Part shown: one piece after another, positions 1 through 6,277 of the stretch
Layout: each line of letters starts with the position of its first letter
How positions within the stretch are numbered: position 1 is the first letter of the stretch
NCBI GenBank assembly: GCA_030147455.1
Contig: JASKZU010000134.1
Span: 1-16,598 of the forward strand
DNA from: Planococcus sp. (in: firmicutes)
Lineage (GTDB): Bacteria > Bacillota > Bacilli > Bacillales_A > Planococcaceae
Length of the DNA: 16,598 nucleotides
Direction of reading: 5' to 3'
Notes under the pieces: model-generated
The model's database searches: none
Told to the model about the DNA's origin: nothing
What the model saw: the letters and a program-made list of their open reading frames with translations, nothing else
Translations under genes and position numbers: made by a program

Positions 1-312
1 AACGCCTTGTTCGGATAAGTACTGATCGTTGACCGTTTCCACGTTCAGGCTGACAATGTGTTCGTCACCCCGCTTAGTCGTGTCTATGTATAAGGATGTT
101 CCGTATAAATCATCCAATACCATACGAAGCGCCGTATGTGATGGGTATTTTTCGTTGCTGTGCTGCAGGACATTGGCCAGAATCGAACGAACCGAAGCGT
201 TTTCTTCAGACAAGCGGTCTTTAAAGCGAATGGAAAAATTTATCGTTTTGAATTGCGTCGTCTCATTGACGTGGACATTGACGCCTTTAGCAATAGATTG
301 TGTGACAAACAT
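1..312 (-). CDS. ymfF: M16-family peptidase-like protein YmfF, N-terminal part (runs off left edge)
   Basis: The first 104 codons are present and no stop is reached, so the gene continues beyond base 1. The start is ATG at 312-310, preceded by a GAGAGGGG ribosome binding site. The protein begins MFVTQSIAKGVNVHV and resembles the N-terminal domain of YmfF, the M16 (pitrilysin-like) homologue encoded next to YmfH in Bacillales. Where active M16 enzymes carry HxxEH, this protein has N47-V-L-Q50-H51, so two of the three expected zinc-motif residues are missing. In this family the catalytic role is usually assigned to the YmfH partner, which would lie further left (inference). Some annotations associate the pair with EF-P modification. 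A sigma-A-like promoter at 345-374 and a terminator at 483-516 separate it from the transporter genes, so it probably starts a new transcription unit. The family call is fairly secure; function is not shown by the sequence. Confidence 0.8.
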   Translation of the reverse strand, partial: MFVTQSIAKGVNVHVNETTQFKTINFSIRFKDRLSEENASVRSILANVLQHSNEKYPSHTALRMVLDDLYGTSLYIDTTKRGDEHIVSLNVETVNDQYLSEQGV

Positions 313-344
313 ATCAGGAAACCCCTCTCATCTTTCTTCCCTTA

Positions 345-374
345 ACTATACCGGACTTTTTCCTTTAATTGCAA
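345..374 (-). promoter_or_regulatory. Sigma-A-type promoter of ymfF
   Basis: On the minus strand a TTGCAA -35-like element (369-374) is followed after 18 bp by TATAGT (345-350), about 32 bp upstream of the ymfF start codon. It lies between the nup terminator and ymfF, where a new promoter is expected. The rest of the 313-534 gap holds the terminator at 483-516 and no gene that I can support. This is prediction by consensus only. Confidence 0.5.
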
Positions 375-482
375 TGAAACGCAAGGAATCGAAAAGAAAA
401 ACGCGGCAGACAGCAACCGGCTTCGGCATTTCGTTTACAAGCAATTCCACTGAGGCTTTGCAGTTAGCTTTTTTGGCAATGA

Positions 483-516
483 AAAAAACCGGCAGAGTCT
501 CTCCTGCCGGTTTTTT
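483..516 (-). terminator. Rho-independent terminator after nupQ (symmetrical, could act both ways)
   Basis: A perfect 7-bp stem CCGGCAG (489-495) / CTGCCGG (504-510) with an 8-nt loop is flanked by six A on the left and six T on the right. The uninterrupted inverted repeat is therefore 13 bp, with a U-run for transcription in either direction. It starts 19 nt past the nupQ stop codon and closes the transporter operon. No plus-strand gene is present to use the other direction. Confidence 0.9.
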
Positions 517-534
517 AGCTTGGGATACCGTTTC

Positions 535-1494
535 TTAGCGTTGCCCTTTAATGTACGGTTTGCCGTTTGCTTTTGGCGCATTAGCGCGGCCGATAAAGCC
601 GGCAAGTGCAAGAATCGTCAGCACGTACGGAAGAATAAGCAAGAACACATTTGGAATCTGGTTAATATACGGAATCGACGAACCGGCTATGCTCAATGAC
701 TGGGCAAAACCGAAGAACAAAGCAGCCCCCATTGCGCCGAGCGGATGCCATTTTCCGAAGATCATGGCGGCGAGCGCCATAAATCCTTGGCCATTGATTG
801 TAGCATGGCCAAAATCATTGGTAATCGTTTGCGCATAAATCGCGCCGCCGATGCCCGCAAGACCGCCCGAAATCATGACTGCGACATAGCGCATTCTTGA
901 AACGTTAATGCCCATCGTGTCAGCTGCCATCGGATGCTCACCGACCGCCCGCAATCGCAGGCCGAATGGTGTCTTGTAGATAATGAACCAAGCGAGTACA
1001 GCGACACCAATGGCGAAAAACGACGTGTTGTAGACATTGGTGAAAAACAGCTTCCCGATAAACGGGATATCGGAAAGAAACGGAACGTTATAGCGTGCAA
1101 AACGCTGTGTGATAAAATCTGTCTGGCCTTTATCAAAAATGCTTTTTACCAGGTATAAAGCAAGCGCAATGGCCAATAAGTTGATGGCTACACCTGATAC
1201 AACTTGGTCGGCACGGAATGAAATTGAAGCGACCGCATGCAGGAGCGACAACAGGAGCGCTGCCACCATTGCCGCAATCAGTGCGATCCAAGGCGTCATG
1301 GAACCGAATGTATCAGCAAAAAACAAGTTAAACAAGATCCCGACAAATGCGCCGATGACCATCAACCCTTCAAGGCCGATATTAACAACACCCGAGCGCT
1401 CAGAGAACACGCCGCCGATTGCGACAAGGATTAACGGAGCCGCGTAAAAAATCGCTGAAGGGACGATGAAATACAGGATATCCATAAAGCTCAT
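535..1494 (-). CDS. nupQ: BMP/nucleoside-type ABC transporter permease (second permease subunit)
   Basis: Inner permease subunit of an ABC importer of the NupNOPQ (YufNOPQ)/BMP family, which takes up nucleosides; it belongs to the LivH/RbsC-like permease fold (BPD_transp_2). The 319-residue protein is strongly hydrophobic with about eight or more predicted membrane segments. It has the family signature NIGLEGLM (residues 38-45) and a cytoplasmic coupling-type segment LRAVGEHPMAADTMGINV (181-198). I start it at ATG 1494: AAGGAGG lies just upstream inside the end of nupP, and the 319-aa length fits the family. A longer open frame reaching 1644 would add 50 residues of nupP overlap and is rejected. 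Only one base separates the nupP stop from this ATG, so translational coupling is likely. The gene is last in the operon and is followed by a strong terminator. Substrate specificity is inferred from family and operon, not seen directly. Confidence 0.92.
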   Translation of the reverse strand: MSFMDILYFIVPSAIFYAAPLILVAIGGVFSERSGVVNIGLEGLMVIGAFVGILFNLFFADTFGSMTPWIALIAAMVAALLLSLLHAVASISFRADQVVSGVAINLLAIALALYLVKSIFDKGQTDFITQRFARYNVPFLSDIPFIGKLFFTNVYNTSFFAIGVAVLAWFIIYKTPFGLRLRAVGEHPMAADTMGINVSRMRYVAVMISGGLAGIGGAIYAQTITNDFGHATINGQGFMALAAMIFGKWHPLGAMGAALFFGFAQSLSIAGSSIPYINQIPNVFLLILPYVLTILALAGFIGRANAPKANGKPYIKGQR

Positions 1495-1495
1495 A

Positions 1496-2545
1496 TCACT
1501 TCGCCTCCTTCTTTTTGCCGGCTGCACGGAGCAGCAGCAAACGAATAATATAACCGGATGCCACGAAGAAAATAATGACAGCGATAACGATTTCAACAAT
1601 TTCGATCGGAATTCCCGCTGCGTTCGGCATATTGAGGGCACCATACTTTAATGACCCAAACAGCGTCGCGCCAAAAATGACGCCAAGCGGCGTATTCATG
1701 CCAAGAAGCGCGACAGCGATGCCGTCAAACCCGATGCCGGTAAATCCGCCTTTCGACGAAACATACTCGAACGTGCCGAGTGCTTCCATTGCTCCGGCGA
1801 GACCGGCAAAAGCACCGGAAATGACCATCGCCAAAACAATGTTTTTATTGACGTTCATGCCGGCATATTCTGAAGCATGCTGGTTGAATCCGACAGCTTT
1901 TAATTCAAAACCAAGCGTTGTTTTTTCCAAAATGAGCCACATCACGCCGACCATTACAAGCGCGAGCAATAGCCCTAAATGCAGCCGCGAGAATTCCGTC
2001 AAGTTTTCGAGGAACTCGGAGCGCAGTGAAGCGCTGGCGAAAATCCGCTCGGTGCGGTCTCCCCCGTCAGACACGGTTTTAATCAACGCGTTTGTTACGT
2101 GCAAGGCAATATAGTTCATCATGATGGTGACGATAACTTCGTGGACGCGGAATTTCGCTTTTAACAATCCCGGGACAAAGCCCCATAGCGCACCCGCTGC
2201 TGCTGCTGCAAGGATGGCGAGCGGCAAGTGTATGATCTTCGGCAATTCAACGGCTACCCCGACGTAAGCGGCAGCAAACCAGCCGACAATCAACTGGCCT
2301 TCGACCCCGATATTAAACAGCCCTGAACGGAAGGCAAAAGCTACAGCCAATCCGGCGAGCAGGTAAGGCGTGATTTGGCGAAGCGTCTCGCCGATTGTAT
2401 ACAAGTCTCCAAAAATCCCGTTCCATAATGCGGCATACCCTTCAATCGGGCTATAGCCGCTGACGAGCATGATAATGGCCCCGACAAGCAGGCCAAGCAA
2501 GACGGAAACGACCGGGACCAATATGTTTGTCGCTCTATTCGACAC
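1496..2545 (-). CDS. nupP: BMP/nucleoside-type ABC transporter permease (first permease subunit)
   Basis: Partner permease of nupQ, forming the membrane channel of a nucleoside-type ABC importer. It is a 349-residue polytopic membrane protein with an initial membrane segment at about residues 9-30. It has the signature FNIGVEGQLIVG near 77-88 and a coupling-loop-like segment around ELKAVGFNQHASEYAGMN (about 213-230). The tail is basic (GKKKEAK). I choose the GTG at 2545: it gives SNRATNILVPVV at the N terminus, has AAGGCGGGG six bases upstream and overlaps nupO by only 11 bp. An in-frame ATG at 2578 is possible but has no recognisable ribosome binding site and would overlap nupO by 44 bp. The overlap suggests translational coupling with the ATPase gene. 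The family call is secure; the start is probable. Confidence 0.9.
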   Translation of the reverse strand: MSNRATNILVPVVSVLLGLLVGAIIMLVSGYSPIEGYAALWNGIFGDLYTIGETLRQITPYLLAGLAVAFAFRSGLFNIGVEGQLIVGWFAAAYVGVAVELPKIIHLPLAILAAAAAGALWGFVPGLLKAKFRVHEVIVTIMMNYIALHVTNALIKTVSDGGDRTERIFASASLRSEFLENLTEFSRLHLGLLLALVMVGVMWLILEKTTLGFELKAVGFNQHASEYAGMNVNKNIVLAMVISGAFAGLAGAMEALGTFEYVSSKGGFTGIGFDGIAVALLGMNTPLGVIFGATLFGSLKYGALNMPNAAGIPIEIVEIVIAVIIFFVASGYIIRLLLLRAAGKKKEAK

Positions 2546-4076
2546 GGAGTTCCCCGCCTTTCTTCGCTTTTTCAGCATGACCGGCCATTAACAGGCCGAG
2601 TTCTTGTTCGGTCGTTTGTTCCGGAATCACAACATCGACAATTTCACCATCGTGGATAACCGCGATGCGGTCAGAAACGTTCATGACTTCGTCCAGTTCA
2701 AATGAAACCAGCAAAACGGCTTTGCCGTTGTCGCGCTGTTCGATCAGGCGTTTGTGGATAAATTCGATTGCGCCGACATCCAGTCCGCGCGTCGGCAATG
2801 CCGCAATCAGCAAATCCGGATTGCGGTCGACTTCACGGCCGATGATCGCTTTTTGCTGGTTGCCTCCCGACAAGGCACGCGCCGGTTCATGGGGCCCTTG
2901 TGTCCGAACGTCATAATCTTTGATGATTTGTGCCGCTTTTTCCATAATTTTGTTATAGTCCATAATGCCTGAGCGTGAAATAGGTTTGTCGTAGTATGTC
3001 TGCAGTGAAATATTGTGGCCGATCGGAAAATCGAGCACCAGCCCATGCTTGTGGCGATCCTGCGGAATATGGCCGACACCGGACTCTGTGACTTTACGCG
3101 GCTTCATGCCTGTTACGTCTTTGCCATTGATGAATACTTGGCCGCTTTTTACTTTGCGCAAGCCTGTAATGGCCTCGATCAGTTCCGACTGGCCGTTGCC
3201 ATCGATTCCTGCAATGCCGACAATTTCGCCCCTGCGGACTTCCAGATTCAAGTTTTTCACTTTCGCGACGCCCCGGTAATCTTCAACGGTAATATTTTTC
3301 ACTTCTAAAATTTCCGTTGTCGGATGGGCTGGCCCTTTTTCGGTTTTAAATGTTACTTGGCGCCCGACCATCAGCGCTGCCAGTTCGTTCGGGTTGGTTT
3401 CTGAAGTGATGACTGTGCCGATGCCCTGGCCTTTGCGAATAACTGTTACACGGTCGGAAACGTCCATAATTTCTTTCAGCTTATGCGTAATGATGATGAT
3501 TGATTTGCCTTCCGCAATCAATCGCTTCATGATTTGAATCAATTCTGTAATTTCCTGCGGGGTAAGAGAAGCTGTCGGCTCGTCGAAAATCAATATATCG
3601 GCGCCGCGGTAAAGCGTTTTTAAAATTTCAACGCGCTGCTGCATGCCAACTGATATGTCTTCGATGATGGCATACGGATCGACGTTCAAGCCATATTGTT
3701 CAGAAAGCGCTGCCACTTTTCTCGCTGCATCTTTTTTATTGGTCACGCCCATCTTGGTCGGCTCGCTGCCGAGGATGATGTTTTCTGTGACGCTGAAATT
3801 CTCGACCAGCATAAAATGCTGATGCACCATGCCAATTCCGAGATTGTTTGCTACGTTAGGATCGGTAATGTCCACTTTCTTGCCTCTTACCCGGATTTCG
3901 CCGCCTTCTGGTTGATACAATCCGAACAAAACGTTCATCAATGTAGATTTACCGGCGCCATTTTCTCCGAGCAATGCATGAATTTCGCCTTTTTCAAGCT
4001 GGAGGGTGATGTTGTCGTTTGCGACAAATGTTCCAAACTCTTTGCGGATGTTCAGCATCTCAATAACATATTCCAC
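2535..4076 (-). CDS. nupO: Nucleoside-type ABC transporter, tandem ATPase subunit
   Basis: Cytoplasmic ATPase of the BMP/NupNOPQ importer, in the RbsA/YufO/MglA-like two-domain class, 513 residues. The first ATPase domain is canonical: Walker A GENGAGKST (37-45), signature SVGMQQR (142-148), Walker B with FDEP (165-168) and a switch His at 198. The second is degenerate. Its P-loop reads GIDGNGQSE (about 290-298) with Q for the Lys, although LSGGNQQK (402-409) is kept. The Walker B region reads LLIAALPTRGLD with no catalytic Glu, and SFELDE replaces the His switch. One active site plus one structural site is usual for this class. The GTG at 4076 is preferred because GAGGGAG lies 8 nt upstream; the GTG at 4085 would overlap that site. 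A terminator and a second hairpin separate it from nupN, and nupP overlaps its end. Confidence 0.93.
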   Translation of the reverse strand: MEYVIEMLNIRKEFGTFVANDNITLQLEKGEIHALLGENGAGKSTLMNVLFGLYQPEGGEIRVRGKKVDITDPNVANNLGIGMVHQHFMLVENFSVTENIILGSEPTKMGVTNKKDAARKVAALSEQYGLNVDPYAIIEDISVGMQQRVEILKTLYRGADILIFDEPTASLTPQEITELIQIMKRLIAEGKSIIIITHKLKEIMDVSDRVTVIRKGQGIGTVITSETNPNELAALMVGRQVTFKTEKGPAHPTTEILEVKNITVEDYRGVAKVKNLNLEVRRGEIVGIAGIDGNGQSELIEAITGLRKVKSGQVFINGKDVTGMKPRKVTESGVGHIPQDRHKHGLVLDFPIGHNISLQTYYDKPISRSGIMDYNKIMEKAAQIIKDYDVRTQGPHEPARALSGGNQQKAIIGREVDRNPDLLIAALPTRGLDVGAIEFIHKRLIEQRDNGKAVLLVSFELDEVMNVSDRIAVIHDGEIVDVVIPEQTTEQELGLLMAGHAEKAKKGGELRVE

Positions 4077-4124
4077 TATTGTCACTCCCTCGAAAACTGG
4101 TTAGTTCTTTTAATGAATTAATAC

Positions 4125-4156
4125 ATGAAAGATTTCCTTGGAAAGAAAACTTTCAT
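4125..4156 (-). other. Imperfect hairpin in the nupO leader
   Basis: A 7-bp inverted repeat ATGAAAG (4125-4131) / CTTTCAT (4150-4156) encloses a shorter TTTC/GAAA repeat (4133-4136 / 4141-4144). It lies between the nupN terminator and the nupO ribosome binding site. It has no U-run, so it is not a terminator. It could protect or help process the RNA that reads through from nupN. I see no convincing promoter in this 100-bp gap; a TATTAA at 4116-4121 on the minus strand has no good -35 partner. Confidence 0.35.
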
Positions 4157-4181
4157 CTACCAATTTTCAGAAAAATAGGCG

Positions 4182-4219
4182 AAAAAAAATCATAAAGACC
4201 GGAAACCCCGGTCTTTATG
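4182..4219 (-). terminator. Strong rho-independent terminator between nupN and nupO
   Basis: A perfect 12-bp stem (4191-4202 pairs with 4208-4219; CATAAAGACCGG/CCGGTCTTTATG) with a 5-nt loop is followed on the minus strand by eight consecutive U (4182-4189). It begins 25 nt past the nupN stop codon, inside the transporter operon. Partial readthrough would give much more lipoprotein than ATPase and permease, a common arrangement for ABC importers. Confidence 0.93.
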
Positions 4220-4243
4220 ATGACCGTATTTGACTACAGCTTT

Positions 4244-5326
4244 TTAGTTCACGCTTTCCGGAACTTCAATTTCACCGGAAACCACTTGTTCTTTGTATTC
4301 TTCGATTTGTGCCATAATATCTTCAGGAATCGCTCCGCGTGAATCCGCAAGATCCACCCCTTCATCGCTCAAACCGTAAGTGACGGTTTCGCCGCCTGGG
4401 AATTCCCCGTTCATCGCTTGTTCAGAAATGTTTATAACAGCTGTATCTACACGCTTCAAGACCGAAGTCAATGTGACGTTCGCATCTCCAGTTTGCCCTT
4501 CTTCGTATTGGTCAGCGTCAACGCCGATAACCCATACATCGGCATCCGGATCTGCTTCTTTGCGCTCTTTTGCTTCTGTAAAGACGCCGTTACCTGTCCC
4601 GCCAGCTGCATGGAAGATAATATCAGCGCCTGAACCGTACATGCGGTTTGCTGTTGTTTTTCCTAATTCTGCTTTATCAAAAGCCCCTGTGTATTGAACA
4701 TCGACTTCGATTGAATCATCAACTGCTTCTACGCCTGCTTTAAAGCCGGCTTCAAAGCGCTCGATAACCGGAATTTCCATTCCGCCGACAAAACCGATTT
4801 TATCCGACTCTGTCATCAAAGCTGCTGCCACTCCTGCAAGGAATGCGCCTTCTTGCTCTTTAAACATGACGCTCGCCACATTCGGCGCATCCACGACCGC
4901 ATCAATGATTGCGATTTGTGCATCCGGCTGCTGCTCAGCAATTTCCGCTACAGCGCCTTCCATCAGGAATCCGATGCCAAAGACAACGTCAAAGTCGCGG
5001 CGAATCAAGTTGTTCAAGTTGGTGTTATAGTCGGCATCAGACGCAGACTGAAGATAATCAAATCCGCCGTCTCCTTTTTGGAGGCCGTTATTTGAACCAA
5101 ACTCCTGGATTCCTTCCCAAGCCGATTGGTTAAAGGATTTATCATCGACTCCACCGACATCCGTCACCATTGCAACAGAGAAATCGCTTGCTTCTTCAGT
5201 GCCTTCTCCGCTGCCGGTGGATTCACCGCCGTTTGAAGTATCTTCTTCGCTTCCGCTGCCGCATGCTGCGAGCATACCCGCTGCGAGCATCAAGGATAGG
5301 CCTGCGCCAAATTTACGTTTTGTCAA
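4244..5326 (-). CDS. nupN: BMP/PnrA-family substrate-binding lipoprotein of nucleoside ABC importer
   Basis: Membrane-anchored solute-binding protein of the BMP/PnrA/TmpC family (NupN/YufN; TcsA is the Listeria homologue), expected to capture purine nucleosides outside the membrane and deliver them to NupP/NupQ. It has a lipoprotein signal peptide: basic start TKRK, hydrophobic core, then lipobox M-L-A-A-C with the lipidated Cys at residue 22. An acidic Gly/Ser/Glu-rich linker (about 23-47) follows. The mature domain opens with VAMVTDVGGVDDKSFNQSAW (about 51-70), which holds the family's nucleoside-pocket motif DKSFNQ. The TTG at 5326 is preferred (360 aa) because GGGGG lies 8 nt upstream; the open frame extends to another TTG at 5341 that would include that site. 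The start lies 46 bp after the gntR stop with no clear promoter, so co-transcription with the regulator is likely. It is followed by a strong terminator. Nucleoside as ligand is inferred from the family. Confidence 0.93.
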   Translation of the reverse strand: MTKRKFGAGLSLMLAAGMLAACGSGSEEDTSNGGESTGSGEGTEEASDFSVAMVTDVGGVDDKSFNQSAWEGIQEFGSNNGLQKGDGGFDYLQSASDADYNTNLNNLIRRDFDVVFGIGFLMEGAVAEIAEQQPDAQIAIIDAVVDAPNVASVMFKEQEGAFLAGVAAALMTESDKIGFVGGMEIPVIERFEAGFKAGVEAVDDSIEVDVQYTGAFDKAELGKTTANRMYGSGADIIFHAAGGTGNGVFTEAKERKEADPDADVWVIGVDADQYEEGQTGDANVTLTSVLKRVDTAVINISEQAMNGEFPGGETVTYGLSDEGVDLADSRGAIPEDIMAQIEEYKEQVVSGEIEVPESVN

Positions 5327-5372
5327 TGTAATAACCCCCAAGGTATTTTTGATATTAGCAGGAATCAGATGG

Positions 5373-6101
5373 TTACAGACGTTTTCGAACTACATGGAAA
5401 CTGAATTTATCAGCCCGGAAATAATTTTTTGAATACAGCACTAACCGGTCATCTTCGTCGTAATGATGCTGCTTCAACACCAGCAACGCAGTTTCCGGAT
5501 CGCATTCCAAAATCGGCGACGCTTCATCGTGGTATCCTGTCGGATCGATGAACGTTACCGCATAGGAAATGCGAATGTCGCCGGATTCTTCCAGTGCGGA
5601 GAATATGGAACTTTCTTTGCGTCCAAGAAAACCTTCAGGCATATAGGCAGAAGGCACTTTATCTATGCAATAAACGACGGGTTCCCCGTTTGCCGTCCGA
5701 ACGCGTTCAATAGTAATGACAGTGTCACCGGCTTTGCAATGAAAGCGGTTAATATCTTCCTCAGAGCAAATAGACTCGGAAGTGCTCAGATAGATCACTC
5801 CCGGTTCCATTCCCGCCTGACGGATCATGTCAGAAACGCTCGTCAATTCTTCAATGCCCGATGAAAACACCGGTTTTGAATTGACGAACGTCCCAACTCC
5901 GTGGCGCCTGACGATTACATTATCTTCTTCCAATAGCCGAAGCGCTTCGCGCAGCGTCGCGCGGCTCACTCCAAGTGTTTTCGACAATTCGAATTCGGAT
6001 GGCAATTTCTCTTTTTCTTTATAGACACCCGCCGCAAAATCCTGTTTCATTCGGTCGATCACTTGAAGGTACAAAGCCCGGTGATCCGATTTAATTGTCA
6101 T
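5373..6101 (-). CDS. ymfC: GntR/HutC-family transcriptional regulator (YmfC-like)
   Basis: A 242-residue DNA-binding regulator. The N-terminal winged helix-turn-helix lies at about residues 8-73, with the typical LPSEFELSKTLGVSRATLRE stretch followed by EEDNVIVRRHGVGTFV. A C-terminal UTRA-type ligand-binding domain lies at about 90-235, which places it in the HutC subfamily. Start: ATG at 6101 with GGTGGTG 6-7 nt upstream; tandem GTG codons at 6113 and 6110 would add four residues. It sits between ftsK and the transporter as ymfC does after spoIIIE in Bacillales. Because nupN starts 46 bp downstream, control of the nup importer is the natural guess, with a nucleoside or related metabolite as effector (inference). 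An extended -10 promoter and ATCAGA half-sites upstream suggest autoregulation. Confidence 0.9.
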   Translation of the reverse strand: MTIKSDHRALYLQVIDRMKQDFAAGVYKEKEKLPSEFELSKTLGVSRATLREALRLLEEDNVIVRRHGVGTFVNSKPVFSSGIEELTSVSDMIRQAGMEPGVIYLSTSESICSEEDINRFHCKAGDTVITIERVRTANGEPVVYCIDKVPSAYMPEGFLGRKESSIFSALEESGDIRISYAVTFIDPTGYHDEASPILECDPETALLVLKQHHYDEDDRLVLYSKNYFRADKFSFHVVRKRL

Positions 6102-6124
6102 ATGATTCACCACCCATGACAGAG

Positions 6125-6138
6125 ATCAGACATCTGAT
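6125..6138. promoter_or_regulatory. Palindromic candidate operator for the GntR regulator
   Basis: A perfect inverted repeat ATCAGA-CA-TCTGAT lies 24 bp upstream of the gntR start codon and about 27 bp downstream of the predicted -10 box, where a bound dimer could block transcription. A further half-site ATCAGA occurs at 6155-6160, next to the -10 and 30 bp away. CATCTGAT recurs on the minus strand at 5364-5371 in front of nupN. The symmetry is seen; binding by the GntR protein is inference. Confidence 0.4.
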
Positions 6139-6164
6139 GTAAAACATTCCTACTAATCAGAAAT

Positions 6165-6173
6165 ACTATACCA
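6165..6173 (-). promoter_or_regulatory. Extended -10 promoter of the gntR-nup unit
   Basis: The minus strand reads TGG-TATAGT, an extended -10 element, 64 bp upstream of the gntR start codon. The -35 region is weak (TTATTT or TTTATT), which fits an extended -10 type. The gap 6114-6277 also holds a loose AGAGTGA/TCACTCT inverted repeat (6181-6237) and no clear ftsK terminator. Confidence 0.5.
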
Positions 6174-6277
6174 TTTAACAAGAGTGAAATAAATAGCAAT
6201 TTGTCGAATTCTGCGAATTTTCCTGAATTATCACTCTCAGATTCTAAACATTTTGTCACAAATCGATTACTTTATAC

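Noticed and set aside
29..538. Plus-strand open frame of 169 codons across the ymfF start and the nup terminator
   Set aside because: It overlaps a recognised minus-strand gene, a promoter and a terminator, its translation resembles no known family, and it has no ribosome binding site. Other long plus-strand frames (for example 1575-2114, 3696-4121, 13041-13586, 15741-16280) are likewise shadows of minus-strand genes.
1495..1644. N-terminal extension of nupQ by 50 residues
   Set aside because: It would overlap the end of nupP in another frame and has no family-like sequence, whereas ATG 1494 has AAGGAGG upstream and gives the usual length.
5327..5372. Purine riboswitch or other metabolite-sensing RNA upstream of nupN
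   Set aside because: Only 46 bp separate gntR and nupN, too short for a purine aptamer, and no conserved aptamer core is visible.
6181..6237. AGAGTGA/TCACTCT inverted repeat as an ftsK terminator
   Set aside because: The 43-nt loop and lack of a U-run on either strand make it a poor terminator; it is probably chance.
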